Assembly (NCBI GenBank): GCA_016715865.1 | Contig: JADJXM010000033.1 | Span: forward strand, 1 to 64,000 | Length of the DNA: 64,000 nucleotides | Origin: Acidobacteriota bacterium | Lineage (GTDB): Bacteria; Acidobacteriota; Blastocatellia; RBC074 | Direction of reading: 5' to 3' | In this document: piece by piece, positions 45,122-58,402 of the stretch | How positions within the stretch are numbered: the first letter of the stretch is position 1 | How the letters are laid out: each line of letters starts with the position of its first letter | Position numbers and translations under genes: made by a program | Notes under the pieces: model-generated | Databases searched by the model: none | Told to the model about the DNA's origin: nothing | What the model saw: only the letters and a program-made list of their open reading frames with translations

Positions 45122-48100
45122 ATGAGGTTTGATATCGTTCTGAGAATCTCAGGGAACCGGGAGCAGCCGGGAAGAACAGGCTACATGATAATTGTGGTTA
45201 CGGCGGTGGTCTGCATCATCGCGATGGGCATAGCCGGAAGCGCACGGGGCGTCAGCCTTGGTGTGAAGAGTCAGGAGCCCGATCAGCCAGGCCTCAAGGC
45301 GCGGGCGATATTCCAACAGTACTGCTTTCAGTGTCACGGCGCAAAAGTGTCCCGGGCGGGGATTAACCTCGAGCAATTACTTGCGCGGAGTTCGGTTGGC
45401 GAAAAGTTCCAGGACTGGGAAAAGGTCATCCAGGCGCTCGATCAGAAGATCATGCCGCCCCGGTTCATGCCTCAGCCGGCCGATACAGATCGCCTGCTGG
45501 CCACTGAATGGATACGCGAAAGACTGAGCGCTTACACCAGGGATCATGACGGCGATCCGGGGCAGGTAACAGTCAGGCGGCTGACCAGCGGTGAGTACGC
45601 CTATACGATAAAGGACCTGACCGGGCTCGACATAAACACAGGGATCGATGCCGCGAGTGACTCTGTCGGCGGTGAAGGGTTCACCAATTTCGGCGACGTT
45701 CAGTTTATGCAGGATGCGAATCTGGAGCGGTATCTTGGAGCTGCCAGAACGATCGCCGATCATGCTGTGATTGGATCGGGGCCGCTCGAATTTTTTCCTC
45801 ATCCAGGCAAAACAGGCTTCGAAATATCCGCAATTACACGGATCAAGGATATCTACGCCAGACACGGCATCCGAACGGTCTCAGGTGAGGGTGGGAGACC
45901 TTTCGGGTTGGAAAAGTATGGTCGGGCGCTGTATGTCGCGTGGCGTTACAGGCATCGAGTGGCGCTGGGTGAAACGAGGGCTACGTTGAGGGAGCTGGCG
46001 ATTCGGGAGGGGACCAATCCTCGATTTGCACGGCACATCTGGCAGGTGGTGAATAATCCGTCACTGGGATACCCCTCCTCCGAGGTGAGCTCACGATGGC
46101 GCAGGCTGCCGGCTCCAGGCGCCGACAGCCAGACTGCCGAAACAACGGATTCCGTTGTCCGAGCCGGATGCGAAGAGATCCAGAAGTTTCTGGTTACCTG
46201 GCCGAGCTGGCTCTTCGCTCGAGGCGATGTGGCAGCCGGCGGCGCCGGCGACGAGAGCCCGCTCGAATTCAGCGACCGAACGCTTGATGTCAAACCAGTC
46301 CATCGTTTCACGTTTGTCAGGGGACCTGGCCGCGGGCCGGCTTATCCGCCGGGACCGGCGAAAATTTATTTGAATGTTGCCGCGGTTAATCCGGTGATGG
46401 GTGAAAAGCCTGTCATCATATGGCGCAATATGACAATCATGTTCCGCCGGATTACTCCTCGGGCGCCAGTGGCAGCCGGGCAATCAGTTGTGGTCACTGC
46501 ACAGGAAGCGCAATCGGCGGCTGATCTGCGGCGGGGGATATTGCCTCCGGGTCAGAGACATACCTTGAGATCGCTGGTCAGTGATGAGACCGTCGGAAAA
46601 CTGAATTTCGGGAGAAGCCCGGACGGCAGTCCTGTCGGTCCCGACGATTTCGCATCTGAAGGCTCAGTCATGTTCGAAGTTCCGATGCCTGAAGGGCCTT
46701 TTTCATTGAACCTGCAGGTTGACGCTGAACTGGGCCGTGATCGCGATCAGGTCGTCAGAATCGTGATTGCAGACCGTGAAAACCTGATGACCAGAGGGCA
46801 GCCGACACGTGCGCTTGTGGGGGACATGAAAAGCGCCGGCTACAGGGCTTTCCGGACAGGCGTCATGGAATTCGCCACCATACTGCCTCCGAATTCGCAT
46901 GGTGAGCCTACGCCGGCGGATAAAGACCCGGTACCTGACCCGTTTGATAATACATACAACGTTCCGGAGCACGACGAATTCGTCCAAAAGGTGAAATATC
47001 ACCGTGATGACCGGTTCGTCGTTCAGTATCTGGTTGACGATGCTACACGTGCGCGGCTCGATCACGCCTGGAATGATCTTTATGCATCGTTCGAGTACCA
47101 CGACAATTATCTGCGGTTGCTTGCCCGGCATTTCAAGGTGGACCTGAAAGGGAATGGGATCGTGCAGATGGACAAGGCGCAGATCAGCGCTTTACCCGTA
47201 ATGATGCGCAAGTACGTGATACCGCTGAGAGCCGGGTATGACGCAGTAGTCGCAGCACAATCGGCAGCCCGACCCGGTCACGTATCCGATTGCCTTGAGT
47301 TCGCCGGCCGCGCATGGCGGCGGCCTTTGTCGGAGAGCGAAAAGCAGGGCCTCCGTGACTTCTATCACAGAACGATCAGCGCCGATCCTGATCATCGAAG
47401 GGCCATCCGGGCATTGCTCACGCGAATCCTGGTTGCGCCTCAGTTTTTGTACCGCCTGGAACAGGTGGCGGATTCATCGCGCACAGGACCGGCGGCGATC
47501 AACACTCATGACAAACCGCTGACGACCTGGGAGATGGCCGGTCGTCTCAGCTATTTCCTGTGGTCTTCGATTCCCGATGATGAGCTGCGGCGTGCGGCCG
47601 GGGCGGGTGAGTTAAACGATCCAAAAGGCATCAGGCGTCAGGTAAAGCGGATGCTCGGCGATCCAAAGGCCCGTCGCCTGTCGACGGAGTTTTTCGGGCA
47701 ATGGCTGGGCTTCTACCATTTCGACGATCATAAAGGCGTCGACACGAGCCGGTTTCCCGAGTTCACGGACGCCGTGCGGGAAGCGATGTATGACGAGGCG
47801 GTATCGTTCTTCGAGCATGTTATTCGGAAAGACCGTCCGGTCAGGGAGATCCTGTTTGCCGACTACACCTTTCTGAATCGGGAACTGGCCGGTTTTTACG
47901 GGGTAAAGAAGGAGATCAAGTCGACTGAGCATCCTGAAATGGTCGAAGGGGCGAATGCATTCCATCGCGGCGGGCTGCTTCGTCTGGGAGCCGTGCTGAC
48001 GACCACCTCAGCGCCTTTGCGGACCAGCCCTGTCAAACGGGGTGACTGGATTTTGCGTCGTATTCTGGGTACTCCGGTGCCGCCTCCGCCCGCTGACGCC

Positions 48101-48595
48101 GGATCGATACCGGCGGATGACAAGCTCTTCGGCGGATTATCGGTCAAGGCACGGCTCGAACAGCACAAGCGCAACGCCACCTGCGCCAATTGCCATATAC
48201 GCATTGATCCGCTCGGTTTCTCACTCGAGCGCTATGATCCGACAGGGCGCTGGCGCGATCATTACCCTGACGGGAAGCCGATCGACGATTCAGCGGACCT
48301 GCCCGATAAGACGCCGATTACAGGCGTCGACGGACTTCTCAGCTTTCTGAAGACGAAGGATGAGCAGGTTCGCAAGACGCTCTCCTACAAGCTGGTCGGC
48401 TACGCGCTGGGTCGCACTGTTCTGGCATCCGACCTGCTGCTCATCGATCGTATGGTGAAGGGCGGCGGTGAAGCGACCTTTTCACAACTGGTGACGGAAA
48501 TCGCCACCAGCAGGCAATTCCGCAATCGCCGGGCTGAAGGGATGACTTCATCATACTCGGACCCCGATTTACGGAAAATAAAAAGAGCAGAATGA
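45122..48595 (+). CDS. DUF1592/DUF1588/DUF1587/DUF1595/DUF1585 cytochrome-c-like protein
   Basis: The protein has 1157 residues from the ATG at 45122 (GAGGA upstream); a later ATG at 45185 would start at the membrane helix. After an N-terminal helix there is a CxxCH heme site (C68-FQ-C71-H72, YCFQCHGAKVSRAGINL). DUF1587 follows (VRRLTSGEYAYTIKDLTGLD), then DUF1595 (CLEFAGRAWRRPLSESEKQG), DUF1592 (WEMAGRLSYFLWSSIPDDEL), DUF1588 (HRGGLLRLGAVLTTTSAPLR with CANCHIRIDPLGFSLERYD) and DUF1585 near the end. Such proteins are common in Planctomycetes and Acidobacteria and are thought to be large exported enzymes for polymer use. An insert of about 250 residues in the middle is longer than I expect. 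It overlaps the DUF1552 gene by four bases. Confidence 0.92.
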   Translation: MRFDIVLRISGNREQPGRTGYMIIVVTAVVCIIAMGIAGSARGVSLGVKSQEPDQPGLKARAIFQQYCFQCHGAKVSRAGINLEQLLARSSVGEKFQDWEKVIQALDQKIMPPRFMPQPADTDRLLATEWIRERLSAYTRDHDGDPGQVTVRRLTSGEYAYTIKDLTGLDINTGIDAASDSVGGEGFTNFGDVQFMQDANLERYLGAARTIADHAVIGSGPLEFFPHPGKTGFEISAITRIKDIYARHGIRTVSGEGGRPFGLEKYGRALYVAWRYRHRVALGETRATLRELAIREGTNPRFARHIWQVVNNPSLGYPSSEVSSRWRRLPAPGADSQTAETTDSVVRAGCEEIQKFLVTWPSWLFARGDVAAGGAGDESPLEFSDRTLDVKPVHRFTFVRGPGRGPAYPPGPAKIYLNVAAVNPVMGEKPVIIWRNMTIMFRRITPRAPVAAGQSVVVTAQEAQSAADLRRGILPPGQRHTLRSLVSDETVGKLNFGRSPDGSPVGPDDFASEGSVMFEVPMPEGPFSLNLQVDAELGRDRDQVVRIVIADRENLMTRGQPTRALVGDMKSAGYRAFRTGVMEFATILPPNSHGEPTPADKDPVPDPFDNTYNVPEHDEFVQKVKYHRDDRFVVQYLVDDATRARLDHAWNDLYASFEYHDNYLRLLARHFKVDLKGNGIVQMDKAQISALPVMMRKYVIPLRAGYDAVVAAQSAARPGHVSDCLEFAGRAWRRPLSESEKQGLRDFYHRTISADPDHRRAIRALLTRILVAPQFLYRLEQVADSSRTGPAAINTHDKPLTTWEMAGRLSYFLWSSIPDDELRRAAGAGELNDPKGIRRQVKRMLGDPKARRLSTEFFGQWLGFYHFDDHKGVDTSRFPEFTDAVREAMYDEAVSFFEHVIRKDRPVREILFADYTFLNRELAGFYGVKKEIKSTEHPEMVEGANAFHRGGLLRLGAVLTTTSAPLRTSPVKRGDWILRRILGTPVPPPPADAGSIPADDKLFGGLSVKARLEQHKRNATCANCHIRIDPLGFSLERYDPTGRWRDHYPDGKPIDDSADLPDKTPITGVDGLLSFLKTKDEQVRKTLSYKLVGYALGRTVLASDLLLIDRMVKGGGEATFSQLVTEIATSRQFRNRRAEGMTSSYSDPDLRKIKRAE

Positions 48596-49959
48596 AACAG
48601 ATGAAAACAACGAAACAGCAATCACGACGCCACTTTTTGCGTGGCGCCGGCGTAGCCCTGGCGTTGCCCTGGATGGAATCCCTGCCGATTTTCTTGATGC
48701 CGTCGCCGGCGCAGGATGGCAGAGAGGCGGCGACAGGCGCAGGCAGGCCGCCACTGCGATTTGCACACATCTATTTTTCGAATGGCGTCGAACCGGCGCA
48801 CTGGTGGGCGAAAGGCGAAGGCGCGTCCATGGAGTTCGGCCCTGCCGCGCAGCCGCTAGCGCCAATCCGCGAGGACCTGATCTTTCTTCGCGGGCTTTAC
48901 CATCAGAAAGCATTCTCTTCGACCAGCCCTCATCTTGGCAGGATGAATTTGCTCTCAGGAGCACCGGTGAGCCTTGATCCGAAGGACATCCGCGTCGGTG
49001 CCACTTTTGACCAGGTGCTTGCCCGGCATATCGGGGGCCGCAGCGCAGTGCCTTGTCTGGCGCTCGGGATCGAACCGAACGAGTTGCGGCTCGAAGACGG
49101 CCTGTCGATGATCTACGGTTCATCGATTTCGTGGACTTCGCCCGTCAAACCCGCCACCAAGGAGATCTATCCGTCACGGACTTTCGATCTCCTGGTCGGT
49201 GACGGTAAGGGCAGGGATCTCGACCGGAGCATTCTGGATGCCGTCAATAAAGAAGCTCATTCGCTCAGGCCGAAGGTCAGCACCGGCGATCGCAGGAAAC
49301 TCGATGAATACCTCGAGTCAATCCGCGACATCGAGAAGCGTATAGATCACGCTTCGAGGGAAGAGCGCCTCGAAGGCTGGCGTCCGACGCTGAAGGAGCC
49401 GAACATGCAGCGCCCGGCGGACGAGATTCCGCAGAACGTGCCGGAGCATATGAAGCTGATGCTCGACCTGATCGTCCTGGCGTTTCAAATGGACAAGACC
49501 AGAGTGATAACGCTGATGCTCAACAATGATCTCTCGCAGATGAACTTCAGGTTTCTGGATGGTGTGCGGGGAGCCTTGCACCTCGATCTGACGCACAATG
49601 GCAAGGCGCCTGATCTGGAAGCAATGTACCTCAAGACCAACCAGTTCCATGTCCAGCAGTTCACCTATCTTGTCAGGCGGCTGAAAGAGATCGACGAAGG
49701 CGGGTCATCGCTGCTCGATAACTCGATTCTCATGTTCGCATCGAGCCTCTTCGACGGCGATGCCCATAGCGCGGATCAGCTGCCAATCGTACTTGCGGGC
49801 GGCGCCGGCGGCGCTCTGCGGACAGGCCGTGTGCTCGACTACCTTGATAAAGGCGACGATAATCGCCGCGCCTGCAGTCTTTTCCTGTCGATAATGGATC
49901 TCATGGGCGTGCAACTCGATCGCTTCGGAGATTCGAGTAAACAGCTGGCGGGACTGTGA
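48592..49959 (+). CDS. DUF1552 Tat-exported protein
   Basis: The 455-residue protein starts MKQMKTTKQQSRRHFLRGAG, a twin-arginine signal. The body has PLRFAHIYFSNGVEPAHWWA, FLRGLYHQKAF, SPHLGRMNLLSGAPV and the SEYLESIRDIEKRI-like segment of the DUF1552 family. DUF1552 genes nearly always follow DUF1592/1588-type genes, and here the ATG overlaps the upstream stop (ATGA), so the two products are made together and probably act in one exported complex. Function unknown. Confidence 0.92.
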   Translation: MKQMKTTKQQSRRHFLRGAGVALALPWMESLPIFLMPSPAQDGREAATGAGRPPLRFAHIYFSNGVEPAHWWAKGEGASMEFGPAAQPLAPIREDLIFLRGLYHQKAFSSTSPHLGRMNLLSGAPVSLDPKDIRVGATFDQVLARHIGGRSAVPCLALGIEPNELRLEDGLSMIYGSSISWTSPVKPATKEIYPSRTFDLLVGDGKGRDLDRSILDAVNKEAHSLRPKVSTGDRRKLDEYLESIRDIEKRIDHASREERLEGWRPTLKEPNMQRPADEIPQNVPEHMKLMLDLIVLAFQMDKTRVITLMLNNDLSQMNFRFLDGVRGALHLDLTHNGKAPDLEAMYLKTNQFHVQQFTYLVRRLKEIDEGGSSLLDNSILMFASSLFDGDAHSADQLPIVLAGGAGGALRTGRVLDYLDKGDDNRRACSLFLSIMDLMGVQLDRFGDSSKQLAGL

Positions 49960-49994
49960 TCTGCTGGAATTACTTGGCTGAATCCCTCTTCAGA

Positions 49995-50717
49995 TCAGTT
50001 TTTCGCCTTCGCGACCGTTGAGCGGAGGGCTGTCAGGTTCTGACCCGGTTGACCGAATCGGTTGACCAGGTTGCGCGAGAGCAATGATCCCTCTTTCGCT
50101 CCTTCGATGGCATTTCGCAGGTGCCCCTGGTGGGCAGGGTTTTTCGGATGCTGGGTAATGATGGCCAGCGCGAACTCCATTTCAGGGCTGTTGCCGTAGA
50201 GCCCCTTTGCCTTGCGCACCATCGCGTATGCATCCATTCCGGCAGAGGGCGAGGCTGCTGAACTGTAGCCTGCCTGTTTGTAGCTGGCCGCCAGGTATCC
50301 AGCATCGAACAAGGCGAGCGCAGATGGCCTGTTATTTTGAAATGATCCGCGCACTCTTTCCATGAGCCTGGCCATGAGTTCGTCGGCTGTCTTGTTGTTC
50401 TTCGCGGAAAGTCCGACTTCATGATCGACTTTCGACCAGACCGCATAAACGGTTGCCCGACGAAGCGTCTCCATTCGCTCGATGACGGGTGTTTCCGGCC
50501 CAAGCAGGGCGAGCGTGTCATCGACCAGCCGGTTGAGATCATAATCTCGTTTGACATCTCGCCAATTCGGACCCGCCCACGGCAGAGATTTGGCATTGCC
50601 GACATCGATCGTATGGCAGATCAGAGGAGGGCCGGCCTGCGCCGGTTGCTGAAGGCCGATCAGGCTGATCATCAAGGCCGCGGCAAATAAGAATGAACGT
50701 TTCATTTTGAGCATCAT
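49995..50717 (-). CDS. Secreted protein of unknown function, sigma-factor operon
   Basis: The 240-residue protein has a signal peptide (FLFAAALMISLIGLQQPAQA), then GPPLICHTIDVGNAKSLPW, a motif I associate with a small secreted family in Acidobacteria. The rest is largely helical. GGGAGG sits upstream of the ATG at 50717. It lies 46 bases after the FecR-like gene and is the third gene of the sigma operon, so it may be a target of, or a partner in, the same signalling. Confidence 0.75.
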   Translation of the reverse strand: MMLKMKRSFLFAAALMISLIGLQQPAQAGPPLICHTIDVGNAKSLPWAGPNWRDVKRDYDLNRLVDDTLALLGPETPVIERMETLRRATVYAVWSKVDHEVGLSAKNNKTADELMARLMERVRGSFQNNRPSALALFDAGYLAASYKQAGYSSAASPSAGMDAYAMVRKAKGLYGNSPEMEFALAIITQHPKNPAHQGHLRNAIEGAKEGSLLSRNLVNRFGQPGQNLTALRSTVAKAKN

Positions 50718-50763
50718 ATCGTTTCCTCCCTGTTATTTGTTTCGAACTTCCATCACGAAATTG

Positions 50764-51971
<1,208 letters not shown>

Positions 51972-51975
<4 letters not shown>

Positions 51976-52604
51976 GGCCGCAGGTGTTTGAGCAGCCGCG
52001 CCAATTCACTGTGTCCGCGATTCAGTCGGGATGCGACTGTTCCCGCTGAACAACCTAAGACCTGCGCCATCTCTTCGTATGTCATCCCTTCGAAATATTT
52101 CAGGAGAATCGCTATCCTCAACCTTGGCTTCAGCTTCCTGACGGCGGTTTTAACCATGGCCGATTGCTGCATTCGCGAATAGTTATCATCCCGAGATGAC
52201 CATTGGCCGCTCTGTTCAAGATGAAGCGCCTGGAGCTGATCCGGCACACCCGGCTGATCGTTGCCGGGTTGATCATCGCCGCTTCTGAAAATATCGAATG
52301 ATAGAAATCGCTTTCGTCTTCGCTGTTCGTCCAGACAGGCATTGACCACCAGTCGATAGAGCCAGGTCGAGAAACCGGATTCATGCCGAAATTTTCCAAT
52401 TCCGGTGAAGAGTTTGAGAAAGACCTGTTGAGTGATGTCACGCGCCGCCGCTTCGTCTCCGATGAAGTGCAAGGCGATCGAAAAGACGCGGTCTTTGTGA
52501 TTTTCATACAGATGCCTGAATGCCTCGCGGTCGCCTTTTTGACAGGCTTCGATCATCAGCCTTTCACTGGCTTGTTCGTTCATCGCGATGCATTTCTCCA
52601 TCAT
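51972..52604 (-). CDS. ECF sigma factor (RpoE-like)
   Basis: The protein has up to 210 residues, with region 2 (EAFRHLYENHKDRVFSIALH, ARDITQQVFLKLF, SGFSTWLYRLVVNACLDEQR) and region 4 (PRLRIAILLKYFEGMTYEEM, LGCSAGTVASRLNRG). A 35-residue linker between them is long and Gln/Asp-rich. ATGs at 52604 and 52583 are both possible; neither has an ideal ribosome site. It forms a sigma/anti-sigma operon with the next gene. Confidence 0.9.
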
Positions 52605-55249
<2,645 letters not shown>

Positions 55250-55264
55250 AGGTATTCAATCAAT

Positions 55265-56506
55265 ATGTACTACCGGCATAACAAAGAACTGAAGGTAATA
55301 AATAATCGGTCATTTAAACTCCTGTCCAACGTGTTAATCGGATCGCTGGTGAGTGGGATCATGATCGGTCTGATGTCCCTGCAGGCCAGCGGCCAGGTCG
55401 TCATTGTGCCGAGCAGGTTCCGCTCAGAGCGCGGGCCGGACAAATCCAGGTCAAAAGCCAGGAGAGTGGCCGCCAGTCGCACCCAAAAGGTAAGGATCAC
55501 ACCCGTTCCTGAATCCGATGACTCCTCGGCTGATCGCCTGCCTCCACTGGCCTTCTCAATCAACCTGCCGGATCTTGAACTAGAAAAGACAAGCGAGAAA
55601 GAGCCAGCCGAAAAACCTGTCGTTCAGCCCCTCAGTTTATCCGTCGCCGGATTCAAGGTGTTGACGTCGGATGCTCGCGGCAAGGTAAAAGAAACAAGGA
55701 TCGAATCGACCAGGTTTTACAATCAGGAATTACCCGGAGCCGTCAATCTGGAGATGGTCGAACTTCAGAGCGGAGCTTTTATGATGGGCGCTGATCGCAT
55801 CGAACTGGAATCGATCCAGAGGGATTACGTCAAGGGCGTCGATCGTGACATGAGAGCCGAGCTGATAGATCGCATCGCCTGGGAGTCGCCGCAACATCAA
55901 GTCAGTGTCTCTGCGATCTCGATGAGCAGATACGAGATAACTCAAACACAATGGCGCGCAGTTGCAGGCCTGCCCAAGGTCGAAATCGATCTGATCAGCG
56001 ATCCGTCGCAATTCAAAGGAGGCAACAGGCCGGTCGAGAACGTCTCATGGGCGGAGGCGGTCGAGTTCTGCGCCCGCCTGTCGCGTCTGACCGGACGCAC
56101 TTACCGTTTGCCGACCGAAGCCGAATGGGAATATGCCTGCCGCGCGGGCACAAATTCACCTTTCAATTTCGGTGGTGCTCTGAATCCCGAGTGGGCAAAT
56201 TACAATGGCCGGAAACCCTATGGTGCAAATTCAAAGGGCTCATTCCGTGGCCAGACTCTGCCGGCCGGGAGTCTCGGATTCGCCAATGCCTTCGGCCTCT
56301 TCGATATGCACGGGAACGTCTGGGAATGGACCCAGGATGGCTGGTTGATCGATCAATCGGAGATCGGATCGAACCCCACGCTGAGAGTCCTGCGTGGAGG
56401 CGCCTGGGATAGCGCAGCCGGCGAATGCCGCTCCGGCGCAAGGCAAAGAATGGATCTGATTTATCGCTCGAACAACATCGGCTTCAGAGTTGTCAGAGAA
56501 CAGTGA
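55265..56506 (+). CDS. Formylglycine-generating-enzyme-fold protein lacking one catalytic Cys
   Basis: The protein has 413 residues. The N-terminal hydrophobic segment (21-42) is a signal or anchor, followed by a Lys/Arg linker and a SUMF1/FGE-sulfatase domain (about 155-410): VELQSGAFMMGADRIELESI, PVENVSWAEAVEFCARLSRL, RLPTEAEWEYACRAGTN, GLFDMHGNVWEWTQDGW and RVLRGGAWDS. In true FGE the active site has two Cys five residues apart; here they are S383 and C388 (WDSAAGEC). So it is unlikely to convert sulfatase Cys and more likely binds a ligand or partner. It is co-transcribed with the kinase-DUF4384 gene. Confidence 0.88.
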   Translation: MYYRHNKELKVINNRSFKLLSNVLIGSLVSGIMIGLMSLQASGQVVIVPSRFRSERGPDKSRSKARRVAASRTQKVRITPVPESDDSSADRLPPLAFSINLPDLELEKTSEKEPAEKPVVQPLSLSVAGFKVLTSDARGKVKETRIESTRFYNQELPGAVNLEMVELQSGAFMMGADRIELESIQRDYVKGVDRDMRAELIDRIAWESPQHQVSVSAISMSRYEITQTQWRAVAGLPKVEIDLISDPSQFKGGNRPVENVSWAEAVEFCARLSRLTGRTYRLPTEAEWEYACRAGTNSPFNFGGALNPEWANYNGRKPYGANSKGSFRGQTLPAGSLGFANAFGLFDMHGNVWEWTQDGWLIDQSEIGSNPTLRVLRGGAWDSAAGECRSGARQRMDLIYRSNNIGFRVVREQ

Positions 56507-56620
56507 TGAGTGACGAGTGATGAGATTTTTGTAATTGCGCCGGTCTTTTTGGATCACATAGCCCAAATCGGCTTTCAATCAGAACCATCAATGTTCTCTC
56601 GTCACTCGTCACTCATCACT
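56502..56620. repeat. Inverted repeat containing both stop codons of convergent genes
   Basis: Arms of 23 bases (56502-56524 and 56598-56620) match at 22 of 23 positions and are built from the heptad-like unit AGTGACG/AGTGATG. The 73-base middle is unique. The stop codon of the FGE-like gene (56504-56506) lies inside the left arm and that of phoD (56616-56618) inside the right arm. It may act as a shared terminator or be a repeat insertion that supplied both stops. Confidence 0.75.
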
Positions 56621-58187
56621 TGTCACTCCTCTTCGCGCCCGGCCGCCCGTTCTCGACCACGAAGGTTGCCCGCGTGCTGATCGTCGCTTCCGGCTTGCTC
56701 ACCGTTTCGAGAACACGGTAATCGCTCTGCCAGCGTTCAGTTGTCAGTGAGCATTTCACATACCCGCGCTGCCCGTTGAAAAATTTGATGTGCGGATTCT
56801 CGGAGAGCAGCGACGAGGTATTCGGGCGAACGTCCGCGCCGTCTCCGCCCGACGTGATCGATGTTCCGACAAACTCCGTTGCGACAACAGGAGAATCCTC
56901 ACGATTGAAATCGGGCTTCAGATCCGCCACCCAGTTGGTGTGAATATCGCCCGTCAGGACGACTGGGTTTGATGGCTTGCGATCTTGCAGGAAAGTCAGC
57001 AGGCGTTTGCGAGCGGCCGCGTATCCGTTCCACTGGTCCATCGAAAACTGTTGTTCCGGGCCGGCCATTCCATCGACCTGTCCCATCATGACCTGCTGCG
57101 CGATGATGTTCCAGCGCGCTCCGGAACGCTCAAGTCCCCGCTTCAGCCATTGTTCCTGCCCGGTTCCCAGCATCGTCGCTTTTTCATCCAGTGACTCCGG
57201 ACAGGCCGGTTTGCGCCCGTCACCGCATGGCTGGTTCGTTCGATACTGACGAGTATCGAGCATGTAAACTTCGGCCAGATTGCCGAAATTGAGCCGGCGA
57301 TAGATTTCAACGCCTTTCCCGCTTCTGAGGACCGATCGGCGCAGCGGCATATGTTCGTAATAGACCTGATATGCTCTGGCGCGCCGGGCGGAGAACTCCT
57401 CGATCGGAGTATTGTCCTCGGCGATCAGTCCGGCATAGTTGTTATCAACCTCGTGATCGTCCCAGACCAAAGCCCATGGAAAATTCGCATGCGCCTGTTG
57501 GAGCATCGGGTCACTCTTGTAAAGCGCATACCGGTTGCGGTAATCCTCCAGCGATTTGATCTCGGGACTGTTGTGTTTTCGCACGCGGTTCGCCGTCGGG
57601 CCGGATTCGTATATGTAATCGCCGAGATGGATGACCAGGTCGAGGTCTTCATTATTCATATGACGATATGCGGCGTAGTGTCCGGTTTCGTAATGCTGGC
57701 AGGAGGCGAAAGCGAAGTTCATCCTGTCATTGCGGGCGCTCAACGCCGGCGCCGTTCGTGTTCTGCCAACGGGGCTCGATCCCGCATCCACAGTAAACCG
57801 GTACCAGTACCAGCGTGACGGTTTGAGTCCCCTGACCTCGACGTGAACCGAATGGCCCCATTCCGGCTCGGCCATGGCCGTTCCCTTCGAGACTACGTTC
57901 TGTATGCGCTCATCGGTTGCGACTTCCCATTTGACAGGGACTTTGCGCGCCGGCATGCCTCCGCCGTTTAGCGGGTCAGGCGCCAGTCTCGTCCAGAGCA
58001 CGACGCTCTCCGCCCACGGATCGCCCGATGCTACGCCCAGGCTGAACGGATCGTCGGCGAAATTCACGCCATCGCTCTTCGCCCAACCGGCGATCGGATA
58101 GACAAGCGCCGCGCCCGTCAGTGATGCTCCGCCGATCAGAAAACTGCGGCGGTCAATGCTTGTAGCCATATCTGGTTTTTTTCTCAT
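56616..58187 (-). CDS. phoD: PhoD-type alkaline phosphatase, Tat-exported
   Basis: The start at 58187 (MRKKPDMATSIDRRSFLIGG) follows GGGAGCAGAC and carries a twin-arginine signal; 523 residues. After an N-terminal beta domain (DPFSLGVASGDPWAESVVLW) come the metallophosphatase motifs FASCQHYETGHYAAYRHM, HLGDYIYE, VWDDHEVDNNYAG and LTGDIHTNW. PhoD uses iron and calcium to release phosphate from phosphodiesters and monoesters outside the cytoplasm. There is no visible Pho-box that I can support. It is convergent with the FGE-like gene. Confidence 0.93.
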   Translation of the reverse strand: MRKKPDMATSIDRRSFLIGGASLTGAALVYPIAGWAKSDGVNFADDPFSLGVASGDPWAESVVLWTRLAPDPLNGGGMPARKVPVKWEVATDERIQNVVSKGTAMAEPEWGHSVHVEVRGLKPSRWYWYRFTVDAGSSPVGRTRTAPALSARNDRMNFAFASCQHYETGHYAAYRHMNNEDLDLVIHLGDYIYESGPTANRVRKHNSPEIKSLEDYRNRYALYKSDPMLQQAHANFPWALVWDDHEVDNNYAGLIAEDNTPIEEFSARRARAYQVYYEHMPLRRSVLRSGKGVEIYRRLNFGNLAEVYMLDTRQYRTNQPCGDGRKPACPESLDEKATMLGTGQEQWLKRGLERSGARWNIIAQQVMMGQVDGMAGPEQQFSMDQWNGYAAARKRLLTFLQDRKPSNPVVLTGDIHTNWVADLKPDFNREDSPVVATEFVGTSITSGGDGADVRPNTSSLLSENPHIKFFNGQRGYVKCSLTTERWQSDYRVLETVSKPEATISTRATFVVENGRPGAKRSDK

Positions 58188-58402
58188 GTCTGCTCCCGGA
58201 ACGCACTTTGGTGATCCCGCATTAATTGAAAAGTTCATTTCGCGAACCCTGGATTTTTAGAGACTTTTATCAAGCTAGATGGTATTTTCCACACAACGGA
58301 TTATTTTTCTACTCATTGGCATCCGTCTTTATTGAATATTTTATCAGCCCCAACGATGCAACCGCTCAGGCCAAATGACCCTTAACCCACCGGAGGTGCA
58401 TA

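Noticed and set aside
44839..45132. 97-codon ORF just before the DUF1592-type gene
   Set aside because: No domain and no good ribosome site; overlap with the next start codon alone is weak evidence.
55265..56506. Calling the FGE-fold protein the maturase of the sulfatase at 10707
   Set aside because: One of the two active-site Cys is Ser (S383), so formylglycine formation by the known mechanism is not expected.
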